Positions 1 to 8,532 of a stretch of 8,913 nt of DNA are shown here, piece by piece. Below the pieces are notes generated by a model. That model was not told where the DNA came from. It made no database searches and saw only the letters and a list, made by a program, of their open reading frames with translations. A program made the position numbers and the translations under genes. Source of the DNA: Verrucomicrobiota bacterium (GTDB lineage: Bacteria > Verrucomicrobiota > Verrucomicrobiia > Limisphaerales > UBA9464); contig CANHYD010000078.1 of assembly GCA_947464705.1 (NCBI GenBank), positions 1-8,913 of the forward strand, written 5' to 3'. How positions within the stretch are numbered: the stretch's first letter is position 1; each line of letters starts with the position of its first letter.

Positions 1-38
1 CGTCGATTCGCCGTGGGCTTCTCTTGGGGGGTATTCAT
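1..38 (-). CDS. Start of a CDS, probably ccoG (partial, cut by window edge)
   Basis: An ATG at 38-36 on the minus strand opens a frame with no stop to the window edge, giving about 12 residues beginning MNTPQEKPTANR. It lies 34 bp after the ccoP stop on the same strand. In many cbb3 operons the gene after ccoP is ccoG, a membrane polyferredoxin thought to reduce copper during oxidase assembly, so ccoG is the likeliest identity. That rests on position only: the visible residues carry no diagnostic motif, and the Cys-rich ferredoxin region would lie outside the window. No Shine-Dalgarno sequence precedes the ATG. CcoH or an unrelated protein is also possible. Confidence 0.4.
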   Translation of the reverse strand, partial: MNTPQEKPTANR

Positions 39-72
39 GTGCGGGAGTCCACACGGGGCTTCCCAAGGGACG

Positions 73-657
73 TCATTCGAAATCCATCGGCACCGTCGGC
101 TTCGAGGGATCTTCCGGGGGCTTGGGGTCCGGCGGATTGCTGCCGCGCAGCGTGTAGATGTAGCTGGCCACGGCCTGGATCTCGGCCGGCTTGAGCACGC
201 CACGCCAACTGAGCATTCCCTTCTCGGCCACGCCATGGATGATCACCTGGACCGTGTCCACGTAATTGGACCCATGGCTCCAGACCGGGTCGCACAGGTT
301 GGGCCCTACCAGGCCACCACCATCGGCCCGATGGCACGGGGCGCAGAGGTTGACGAAAGACTGCTTGCCTTGCTCCAGAGCCACGGCATCGGACAGCGGC
401 TTCAACGTGGCCACATCCGACTCGAACCGCGCCAGCGCCGCATTTTTGAGGGCGTCACCCTGGGTCGCCTCGGCCTGGTATTCGGCTGCCTGCAGCGGCC
501 CCACCCGCAGCACGTGGTAATAAACGAGGTACCCGACGGCAAAGACCGTGCAGAGAACGAACAACCAGACCCACCAGCTCGGCAAGTTGTTGTCGAGTTC
601 ACGAATGCCGTCGGCCTCGTGGTCCATCAGGAGCGGATCGTTCGGGTCCTTATTCAT
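73..657 (-). CDS. ccoP: cbb3-type cytochrome c oxidase subunit III CcoP, single-haem form
   Basis: This is the membrane-anchored c-type cytochrome subunit that feeds electrons into the cbb3 oxidase. The 194-residue product has the typical CcoP N-terminus (DGIRELDNNLPSWWVW, 17-32) running into one membrane helix at about 27-50. A periplasmic linker follows, then one cytochrome c domain with the haem site CAPCH at 105-109 and a likely axial Met at 148 (GMLSW). Canonical proteobacterial CcoP carries two CXXCH sites; only one is present here. The tail (172-194) is rich in Pro and acidic residues. The ATG at 657 was chosen because it starts the recognisable N-terminus and overlaps the end of ccoQ by 8 bp, which implies translational coupling; an in-frame start at 696 would add 13 atypical residues. 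No good ribosome binding site is visible. Family assignment is firm. Confidence 0.93.
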   Translation of the reverse strand: MNKDPNDPLLMDHEADGIRELDNNLPSWWVWLFVLCTVFAVGYLVYYHVLRVGPLQAAEYQAEATQGDALKNAALARFESDVATLKPLSDAVALEQGKQSFVNLCAPCHRADGGGLVGPNLCDPVWSHGSNYVDTVQVIIHGVAEKGMLSWRGVLKPAEIQAVASYIYTLRGSNPPDPKPPEDPSKPTVPMDFE

Positions 658-849
658 GAGTCTTGGATGCGGAGGGTGAGAAGGGGTGGATTTCACCGTC
701 GTTCAGCGGGAGTTCTCCCATGTGACGGACATGGCTCGCCCGCTGGGCCAGGGTCCAGAGGACTGCGGCGGCAAACACCGCGAAGAAGAGGCAAATCGAA
801 ACAATGCCATACAGGGCGATGCCCCCGGTGTGGCTCAGGATGTTCTTGA

Positions 850-853
<4 letters not shown>
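650..853 (-). CDS. ccoQ: cbb3-type oxidase small subunit CcoQ/FixQ
   Basis: This 67-residue protein has one membrane helix (about 11-36) followed by a short polar tail. That is the size and layout of CcoQ (FixQ), a small subunit that stabilises the cbb3 oxidase. Sequence conservation in this family is weak, so the call depends mainly on length, single-span topology and position between ccoNO and ccoP. The start overlaps the ccoNO stop as ATGA (853-850), and the stop overlaps the ccoP start by 8 bp, so all three are probably translated in a coupled way from one mRNA. Purines complementary to 16S rRNA are not evident upstream of the start. Confidence 0.82.
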
Positions 854-3030
<2,177 letters not shown>

Positions 3031-3036
3031 CGGGTC

Positions 3037-3312
3037 TCAGACCGGAGGCACCGGAGACCTACGGATGGATGCGTCCAAAGCATTTTGAATCTCCGGTGTC
3101 GGAGTCCTCAGAGGCTCCCCCGGACTTGGCGAGACCTCCTCGGGTTTTGCGACCCGTGGAGCCCGGACCGGCGTCGCATCGTCCGTGAGAATCCTCAGTG
3201 CAGGCGTGCAAGTGTCCTCGTACTGCCCAGACCGGACGGCCCAGAAGAAGGCCGCCAAAAAACAAGCAGCGATCAGAACGCTCAGGGGGATGAGCAACAT
3301 CAGCACACTCAT
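3037..3312 (-). CDS. ccoS: cbb3-type oxidase assembly protein CcoS, with extended C-terminus
   Basis: CcoS is a small membrane protein required to insert the haem and copper cofactors into cbb3 oxidase. The 91-residue product begins with one membrane helix (about 3-25) and carries the family signature AFFWAVRSGQYEDT (21-34) followed by RILTDD (40-45). Family members usually end soon after this point; here about 46 further residues rich in Pro and charged residues follow. The ATG at 3312 was chosen over an in-frame start at 3357 because it opens directly on the conserved N-terminus, overlaps the ccoI stop as ATGA (3312-3309), and has a GAGGA Shine-Dalgarno sequence about 7 bp upstream. That is the only convincing ribosome binding site in the operon. 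Confidence 0.9.
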   Translation of the reverse strand: MSVLMLLIPLSVLIAACFLAAFFWAVRSGQYEDTCTPALRILTDDATPVRAPRVAKPEEVSPSPGEPLRTPTPEIQNALDASIRRSPVPPV

Positions 3313-5816
3313 GGTCGGGTCCTCGACGGGGCTGGAAACCAGCGGCGTCCCAGCCATTCAATGCCCAGGACCGAGAAGGCTACGACCGTGAAGGAACTCA
3401 GCGGCATCAACACCGCGCACACCACGGGCGAGAGGCGACCCGAGGCCGCGATCGAAATGCCCACGACATTGTAGAGCCCCGAGATGAGGAACCCCCGATG
3501 GACCCAGCGGACCGAGGCATCGGCGAAGCTCAGGATGCGGTCCAAGTCCGGAACCCGATGTGCGGCCAGGATGAGGTCGCTGGCGGGCGAGAATGCTCCC
3601 GCCTCCTCCACGACCGCCACCCCCACATCAGCCTGCTGCAAGGCTCCGGCGTCATTCAACCCGTCGCCGACCATGAGCACCGTCCGGCCTCCGTCCATCT
3701 GACGCTGGCGGACAAACTCCAGCTTCTGTGAGGGGCTCTGATGGAAACGCAGGGATGCGGATGCCCCAAACAGTGTTCGAAAGCGCTCTGCCTCGGCGGC
3801 ATTGTCCCCGCTGAGCAACGCCAACTCGACACGGGTTTGAAGGACGCCGAGCAACGACTCGATCCCCGGACGCAGCGGATGGCCCGCCACGAAGAACCCG
3901 CGAAATCGTCCCTCCAAGGCCACGGACACCCGGCTTCCGGCTGACTCCGCCACCGAGGTCTCGTGGGACCCATTGGCAAAGTTCACAGCGTGATCGCGGA
4001 GGTGGTCGCGCGAACCCACTACCACCGGGAGACCGTGCACGGTCCCAGAGATCCCCCGACCTGGGGTCTCAGTGAACTCAGAAACCGACTCGATCGCGGA
4101 CAGTCCCTGAGCATCCAGGAATTCACGAACCCGACCGGACAAGGGATGATTGGACTGGGCGATGAGCGAACGGATCCTGCGTATTTCCAACGAATCGAGA
4201 GCCTCCCCTTCCCAACGGACTGTAGCCGCACCCGTCTGCGTCAGGGTTCCAGTCTTGTCCAAGACCACACAATCCACCCGCGCCAAGGTCTCCAGAACGA
4301 ACGGGTTCTTGAGGTAGATCCCCAGTCGCCCCAGCACCCTCTGGGCCGTTCCCAAAGTGAACGGCGAAGCCAGCGCCAGGGCGCAAGGGCAGGCCACAAT
4401 CAGCACCGAAACTAGCGCCTGAACGGCCCGGAACCCATCGCCCACGACCCACCATGCGGCCGCGGCACCGCCGGCGATCACCAAGAGCAACAGTGAAAAC
4501 CGCCGACTGTAGGCCTCGGTGATACGGTCCACCGGATCGACCGAGCGGACCTTCTGGAACGCTTCCTGGTTCCACAGCGAGGTGAGATAGCCCTGGGAAA
4601 CCGGCTTGAGGATCTCCACCTCGATGCGCCCGGCCGTTTGTCGCCCCCCGGCGAACAGCACCCCGCCCAGAGCGCAGGACTCCGGCTGCGATTCGCCGGT
4701 GACGAAGGCGTAATCGATCCGGGCCTCGCCCCAGAGCAGCCGGGAATCGGCCGGAACCAGCTCCCCATGGCGCAGGATCAGACGATCACCGACAGCCAGT
4801 TGAGCCACCGCCACCCTCTCCTCACCCCGCTCCCCGGAACGAGTGACTGCCAACGGGAAGAACGCTCGATAATCGCGGTCGAACACCAATCGAGCATGGG
4901 TCTTCTGCTGGAAGAGACGCCCGCAGAGCAGAAAGAACAGAAGCCCGGACAGAGAGTCGAAATAGCCGTCACCGCGCCGCGAGAACACCTCGAACACGCT
5001 CTGGCCCATCAAGGCAAGGATGCCCAATGCGATCGGAATCTCGATCACCGGAACCCGCTGCCGGAAGCCGGTCCAAGCCGCCTTGTAGTAGTCCCAAGCG
5101 CTGAACGTCACCACCGGCAGTGACAGGATGAAGCTGATCCAACCCGCCAGATGCCGGAACGCCGGGCCACTGACACTGTCGAGGCCCAGATACATGGCCA
5201 GACTCAGCAGCATGGTGTTGCCGAAGGCGAAGCCAGCCACCCCCAACTGCAACCACAACCGCCGCAAAACCGGCCGAGCCACCGAGCCCTCCAGGTCCGA
5301 TGCGCGCAAGTCCGGCTCATAACCCAAAGACGCCAGTAGCGACGCCACCTCACTGAGCCGAAGCACCGAAGGATCGAAGGTCAACGCCACCTCCCGACGC
5401 AGGAAGTTGACTGAAGAGTCGCCGATACCCGGGCGCAGACGGAACACATGCTCCAAGAGCCACACGCATGCCACGCAATGGATGGCCGGAACCCGGAATG
5501 TCACCCGAGTCCGTCGTTCATCGGAGTAGTCCACCAACGCAGAGCGCACCTCCGGAGCATCCAAAAACGCGAACCTTCCCTCCTCCTCCGTCCCACCCCC
5601 TCGAACTCCCTGAGCCCCTCCCAGCCGGTAGAACTCATCCAAGCCACCCTCTGTGAGCAACTCGAAGACAGTCTGGCACCCGGCGCAGCAGAAACGCCGC
5701 GCACCTCGGTGTAGGGTGGAGTCGCCGCAAGGCAGCCCGCAGTGCGAACAGACTTGGATCTCGGGGGCGGAGGCAGTCCGGGCAGGGCGGGCGCTTGCGT
5801 TTTCAACCAATTCCAT
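3309..5816 (-). CDS. ccoI: Copper-translocating P1B-type ATPase CcoI/FixI
   Basis: This is an inner-membrane P-type ATPase of the CcoI (FixI/CopA2) group, which exports Cu(I) for building the CuB site of cbb3 oxidase. In the 835-residue product a Cys-rich N-terminal domain (CSHC 23-26, C30, CC 43-44, C47) precedes a heavy-metal-associated domain with CVAC at 114-117. Eight membrane helices can be placed, including the ion-binding CPC motif (476-478). The actuator TGES (373-376), phosphorylation site DKTGT (520-524), nucleotide-binding HP (557-558) and GDGLND (717-722) are all intact, so the enzyme should be active. It is the first gene of the oxidase operon, and its stop overlaps the ccoS start. 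The ATG at 5816 is preferred; an in-frame GTG at 5825 would add three residues. Neither has a clear Shine-Dalgarno sequence. Copper specificity is inferred from CPC and from context. Confidence 0.95.
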   Translation of the reverse strand: MELVENASARPARTASAPEIQVCSHCGLPCGDSTLHRGARRFCCAGCQTVFELLTEGGLDEFYRLGGAQGVRGGGTEEEGRFAFLDAPEVRSALVDYSDERRTRVTFRVPAIHCVACVWLLEHVFRLRPGIGDSSVNFLRREVALTFDPSVLRLSEVASLLASLGYEPDLRASDLEGSVARPVLRRLWLQLGVAGFAFGNTMLLSLAMYLGLDSVSGPAFRHLAGWISFILSLPVVTFSAWDYYKAAWTGFRQRVPVIEIPIALGILALMGQSVFEVFSRRGDGYFDSLSGLLFFLLCGRLFQQKTHARLVFDRDYRAFFPLAVTRSGERGEERVAVAQLAVGDRLILRHGELVPADSRLLWGEARIDYAFVTGESQPESCALGGVLFAGGRQTAGRIEVEILKPVSQGYLTSLWNQEAFQKVRSVDPVDRITEAYSRRFSLLLLVIAGGAAAAWWVVGDGFRAVQALVSVLIVACPCALALASPFTLGTAQRVLGRLGIYLKNPFVLETLARVDCVVLDKTGTLTQTGAATVRWEGEALDSLEIRRIRSLIAQSNHPLSGRVREFLDAQGLSAIESVSEFTETPGRGISGTVHGLPVVVGSRDHLRDHAVNFANGSHETSVAESAGSRVSVALEGRFRGFFVAGHPLRPGIESLLGVLQTRVELALLSGDNAAEAERFRTLFGASASLRFHQSPSQKLEFVRQRQMDGGRTVLMVGDGLNDAGALQQADVGVAVVEEAGAFSPASDLILAAHRVPDLDRILSFADASVRWVHRGFLISGLYNVVGISIAASGRLSPVVCAVLMPLSSFTVVAFSVLGIEWLGRRWFPAPSRTRP

Positions 5817-6084
5817 CGTCGGCACAGCACCCGCACTTTGGGAACCCCCTGCCTCGCCGACTGCCCGGATCTTGCCCTCCCGACGGCAGGTTTTGCTCCA
5901 TCACCCCCTACCAAGCCTTGCACGAGCGGTGGTTCCACCCATCGGCCCACCCCCGACAAATAGCCCCAAGGAGCCTGTCCCTCTGAGCATTCCAAAAGCG
6001 GTTGAACGCCGTTTCTAATTCCAGCAATTGCAACGGCACTTGCCGACGGGGCACCGGCGACGCACCGTTCACCACCAGCACACC
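5817..6084. other. Divergent intergenic region between ccoI and the DUF1080 gene
   Basis: These 268 bp separate the leftward oxidase operon from the rightward DUF1080 gene and must hold the promoters for both. The region is GC-rich apart from an AT-richer patch at about 5990-6033. I found no FNR/ANR-type box (TTGAT-N4-ATCAA), although such boxes often control cbb3 operons, and no convincing sigma-70 promoter facing ccoI. The overlapping antisense frames here show no sign of being real proteins. A weak rightward promoter candidate and a dyad lie near 5991-6037, and a doubtful Cys-containing leader frame lies at 5803-5901. Confidence 0.7.
5991..6019 (+). promoter_or_regulatory. Weak sigma-70-like promoter candidate for the DUF1080 gene
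   Basis: TCTAAT at 6014-6019 matches the -10 consensus at five of six positions. Seventeen bases upstream, TCCAAA (5991-5996) matches the -35 consensus at only three of six. The site lies in the one AT-richer patch of the intergenic region and would start transcription near 6026, giving a leader of about 59 nt before the ATG at 6085. The -35 is poor and such matches arise by chance, so this is a candidate only. Confidence 0.22.
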
Positions 6085-6792
6085 ATGAAACGCGTGATCC
6101 TCTCCGTGATGTCCGCCGCCCTGGCGACGATCCTCCTCTCCACACCCGCCGTTGCGGCCGACAAGGAAGCCAAGAAGTCCGACAAGGACGGGTGGAAGCA
6201 ACTCTTCGACGGCAAGGACACCTCGCAGTGGCGCGGCTACAAGGCCACCGCGTTCCCCGCCAAGGGTTGGCGGGTCGAAAACGGAACCCTGCGGCACGTG
6301 GCCGGAGAAGGCGGCGGTGACCTCATCACCGTGGACAAGTTCGGGGATTTCGAACTGCGTTTTGACTGGAAAGTCTCCCCCGGAGCCAACAGTGGCGTCA
6401 TCTATCGGGTGACCGAAGACCACAACGCCTCCTACGAGACAGGCCCTGAATACCAGGTCCTCGACGACTCCAAGCACGGCGACGGAAAAAACCCCAAGAC
6501 CAGCGCCGCCGCGCTCTACGCCCTCATCGCCTGCAATGCCGAGAAAGAACTCAAGCCCGTGGGCGAATGGAACAAGGCCCGCATTGTGGTCAAAGGCAAC
6601 CGGGCCGAGCACTGGCTCAACAAGAAGAAGGTCGTCGAGTATCAATGGGGTGGCTCCGAGACCCAGAAACTGATCTCCGAATCCAAATTCAAGGGCATGC
6701 CCGGCTTCGCCAAGAATTCGAGCGGCCACATCTGCCTGCAGGATCACGGCGACGACGTTTGGTTCCGCAACATCAAGATCCGCGCCTTCTGA
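6085..6792 (+). CDS. Exported DUF1080 protein (3-keto-disaccharide hydrolase-like domain)
   Basis: The 235-residue product starts with a clear signal peptide (MKR, hydrophobic core 4-19, probable cleavage after AVA at 22-24), so it is exported. A short Lys-rich stretch leads into one DUF1080 domain (PF06439, concanavalin-like fold). Family-like motifs are GWKQLFDGKDTSQWRGY (36-52), the strand region around ANSGVIYR (101-108), GPEYQVLDD (120-128), and a C-terminal block with GHICLQDHGDDVWFRNIKIR (214-233). Some family members hydrolyse 3-keto-glycosides, and paralogues are very abundant in Planctomycetota and Verrucomicrobiota. The exact substrate here cannot be read from sequence. The ATG at 6085 was chosen because it opens on the signal peptide; an in-frame ATG at 6028 would add a basic, unlikely extension. 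No Shine-Dalgarno sequence is present. It is a single-domain protein with no evident link to the oxidase operon. Confidence 0.9.
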   Translation: MKRVILSVMSAALATILLSTPAVAADKEAKKSDKDGWKQLFDGKDTSQWRGYKATAFPAKGWRVENGTLRHVAGEGGGDLITVDKFGDFELRFDWKVSPGANSGVIYRVTEDHNASYETGPEYQVLDDSKHGDGKNPKTSAAALYALIACNAEKELKPVGEWNKARIVVKGNRAEHWLNKKKVVEYQWGGSETQKLISESKFKGMPGFAKNSSGHICLQDHGDDVWFRNIKIRAF

Positions 6793-6795
6793 GAA

Positions 6796-6814
6796 GGTGC
6801 GGCCCAACCGCACC
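6796..6814 (+). terminator. Hairpin between the DUF1080 and cysteine desulfurase genes, possible terminator or processing signal
   Basis: A perfect 7-bp GC-rich stem, GGTGCGG (6796-6802) with CCGCACC (6808-6814), closes a 5-base loop just after the DUF1080 stop codon. No T-run follows on the plus strand; the downstream bases are C-rich pyrimidines. It is therefore not a textbook intrinsic terminator. It may weaken read-through or protect the 3' end of the DUF1080 mRNA. Confidence 0.35.
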
Positions 6815-6845
6815 GAACGCCCATCGCCCCTTCTCCCCCCCCCGA

Positions 6846-7991
6846 GTGAATCCCATCTATTGGGACTACAACGCCACCACGCCGCTGGACCCCAGCGTCC
6901 GGCAGGCGATGGAACCGTACCTGGCCAACGTCTGGGGCAACCCCTCCAGTGTGCATGCCGTCGGACGCCGGGCCCGGGCGGCTCTGGACGAATTCCGCTA
7001 CCGATTGGCCGGCGCATGGAAATGCAAACCCAGCGAAGTGGTCTTCACCAGCGGCGGCACCGAATCCAACAACCTAGCCGTACTGGGCACAGCCCGCCTC
7101 GGAGGGGCCCAAGGCCGGCGTCACCTGGTCGCCTCGCCCGTGGAGCATCATGCGGTGTTGCACGCGTTGAAGCATCTCGAAGCGCATGAGGGGTTCACCC
7201 TCACGCTGTTGCCGGTGGATCACCACGGCCGAGTCGCCCCTGAGGCCGTGGCCGAAGCCCTCCGCCCCGACACCGCACTGGTCTCGGTTATGGCCGCCAA
7301 CAACGAAACCGGCACCCTTCAACCCGTCGCCGAAATCGGACGCTTGTGCCGCGAGCGGGGCGTGATCTTCCACACCGACGCCGTCCAAACCTTCGGAAAA
7401 CTCCCCTTCGAGCGCATCGACCAATTCGAAGCCGACTTGGTGTCGGTTTGCGCCCACAAGTTCCATGGGCCCAAGGGGGCCGGAGCGCTGTTCATCCGCT
7501 CTCCCCTGCTCCCGCATCCCACCCAACACGGCGGAGCCCAAGAAAACGAACGACGAGGCGGTACCGAAAACCTGGCCTCCGTGGCCGGTCTGGTGAGCGC
7601 GTTCGAAACCCGGGTCCTGCTACCGGTTTTTCCCAGAGACCCATTGAAGGCCTGGACCGAACGATTGGCCCGGACCATGACCTCGCTTCCAGGCGTCGAA
7701 CGCCACGGATGCCCGGAGGATCGTCTGCCCAATACCCTGGCTTTTTCAGTCGAAGGCACCGACAGCATTTCCCTCTTGGCCAACCTCGATCTGGAGGGCG
7801 TTTGCGCCTCCAGCGGTTCTGCGTGCACAGCCGGATCTGTCGAGCCCAGCCATGTGCTCCGGGCCATGGGCGTGCCTGAGTCGCGCGCCAAGGCTCTGGT
7901 CCGTTTCTCCCTGGGCCGCGAATCCACCGAGGAGGAAGTGGCTCAGGTCGAAGGTCTGCTCCCCGCCGTCATTGATCGTTGCCGGGGGTGA
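6846..7991 (+). CDS. Cysteine desulfurase, NifS/IscS type
   Basis: This PLP enzyme converts cysteine to alanine and passes the sulfur as a persulfide to Fe-S cluster or tRNA-thiolation pathways in the cytoplasm. The 381-residue product has normal family length and starts YWDYNATTPLDP (5-16). It shows SGGTESNNLA (69-78), the PLP-stacking His in VEHH (99-102), ANNETG (151-156), HTDAVQ with the PLP-contacting Asp178, the PLP lysine K205 in AHKFHGPKGAG, RRGGTEN (236-242), and the catalytic loop SSGSACTAGS with Cys327. All key residues are present, so it should be active. The start is a GTG at 6846, directly before the conserved N-terminus, with no stop upstream for some distance and no Shine-Dalgarno sequence. 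No IscU, IscR or thiolase partner lies in the window, so the choice between nifS and iscS is left open. Its 3' end overlaps the convergent thioesterase gene by 23 bp. Confidence 0.94.
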   Translation: MNPIYWDYNATTPLDPSVRQAMEPYLANVWGNPSSVHAVGRRARAALDEFRYRLAGAWKCKPSEVVFTSGGTESNNLAVLGTARLGGAQGRRHLVASPVEHHAVLHALKHLEAHEGFTLTLLPVDHHGRVAPEAVAEALRPDTALVSVMAANNETGTLQPVAEIGRLCRERGVIFHTDAVQTFGKLPFERIDQFEADLVSVCAHKFHGPKGAGALFIRSPLLPHPTQHGGAQENERRGGTENLASVAGLVSAFETRVLLPVFPRDPLKAWTERLARTMTSLPGVERHGCPEDRLPNTLAFSVEGTDSISLLANLDLEGVCASSGSACTAGSVEPSHVLRAMGVPESRAKALVRFSLGRESTEEEVAQVEGLLPAVIDRCRG

Positions 7992-8532
7992 CGCCGTTAG
8001 AATCTTGCACCCCAAGCGCCGATCCGGCCGCCGGCTTCGCAATCCAAGGCGACGGGTCTCCCACAAAATCCGCCAGCATGGCCGACTGCTGTGCCGCGGG
8101 AATGGGCAGGAACTTGCCGGTGGCCTCAGCATAAGCAACCCCGTCGGGCCCCAAGACCTCCCCGCGGGTCAGGAAGAGCCGCCCGCGACGATTGGCCGTG
8201 AGTTCCGCTCGAACCTTCAATGGAACACCGGGTGGCACCGACCGCAGGAACCGCACGTTCAACTCGGCCGCGAAGGCGAAGGAGCGCGTGTTGACGCCAA
8301 TCACCCAGGCCATGACCTCGTCCAGCACCGTGGAAAGCAACCCGCCATGCACCACGCCGGTGAACCCACAGTGTTCGTCCCGGAACTGAACTGGGACCTC
8401 CACGCAGCGACCATCGCTCAGTAGGGTCAAGCCCAGCCCGGCGGGATTGTCGATCCCGCAGACAAAACACCCCCGGGTGACCGGCAGGCTTTCCCAAGAA
8501 ATCCCCCCTTCGATGCGATCAGGAGCGTACAT
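7969..8532 (-). CDS. PaaI-type hotdog-fold thioesterase
   Basis: This is a probable acyl-CoA thioesterase of the PaaI/4HBT hotdog superfamily. The 187-residue product carries CFVCG (22-26) followed by NPAGLGL (29-35), a pattern of one PaaI-like subgroup. The catalytic-helix signature is GVVHGGLLSTVLDEVMAW (59-76), with the HGG turn and the acidic pair D71-E72. The strand AELNVRFLRSVPPG (89-102) is also typical. The last 40 or so residues (about 147-187) lie beyond the usual domain end and look disordered. The substrate cannot be inferred. The ATG at 8532 lies inside the end of the upstream M50 protease gene (14-bp overlap), so the two are probably co-transcribed. The 3' end overlaps the convergent cysteine desulfurase gene. 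Confidence 0.87.
   Translation of the reverse strand: MYAPDRIEGGISWESLPVTRGCFVCGIDNPAGLGLTLLSDGRCVEVPVQFRDEHCGFTGVVHGGLLSTVLDEVMAWVIGVNTRSFAFAAELNVRFLRSVPPGVPLKVRAELTANRRGRLFLTRGEVLGPDGVAYAEATGKFLPIPAAQQSAMLADFVGDPSPWIAKPAAGSALGVQDSNGVTPGNDQ

Noticed and set aside
73..696. Longer ccoP starting at 696
   Set aside because: The extra 13 residues are atypical for the family and would lengthen the overlap with ccoQ to 47 bp; the ATG at 657 opens directly on the conserved N-terminus.
13..849. 278-residue plus-strand open frame opposite ccoP and ccoQ
   Set aside because: It is antisense to well-supported oxidase subunit genes, Arg/Gly/His-rich and without a motif.
5817..6084. FNR/ANR-type anaerobox expected upstream of a cbb3 operon
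   Set aside because: No TTGAT-N4-ATCAA or close variant was found on reading both strands, so none is annotated.
5501..6145. 214-residue minus-strand frame overlapping the 5' end of ccoI and the intergenic region
   Set aside because: It is out of frame with the ccoI Cys-rich and metal-binding domains, lacks family motifs and is low in complexity.
5908..7017. 369-residue open frame on the minus strand across the DUF1080 gene and the start of the desulfurase gene
   Set aside because: It is antisense to two confidently identified genes and has no recognisable domain. Long antisense frames are common in GC-rich DNA.
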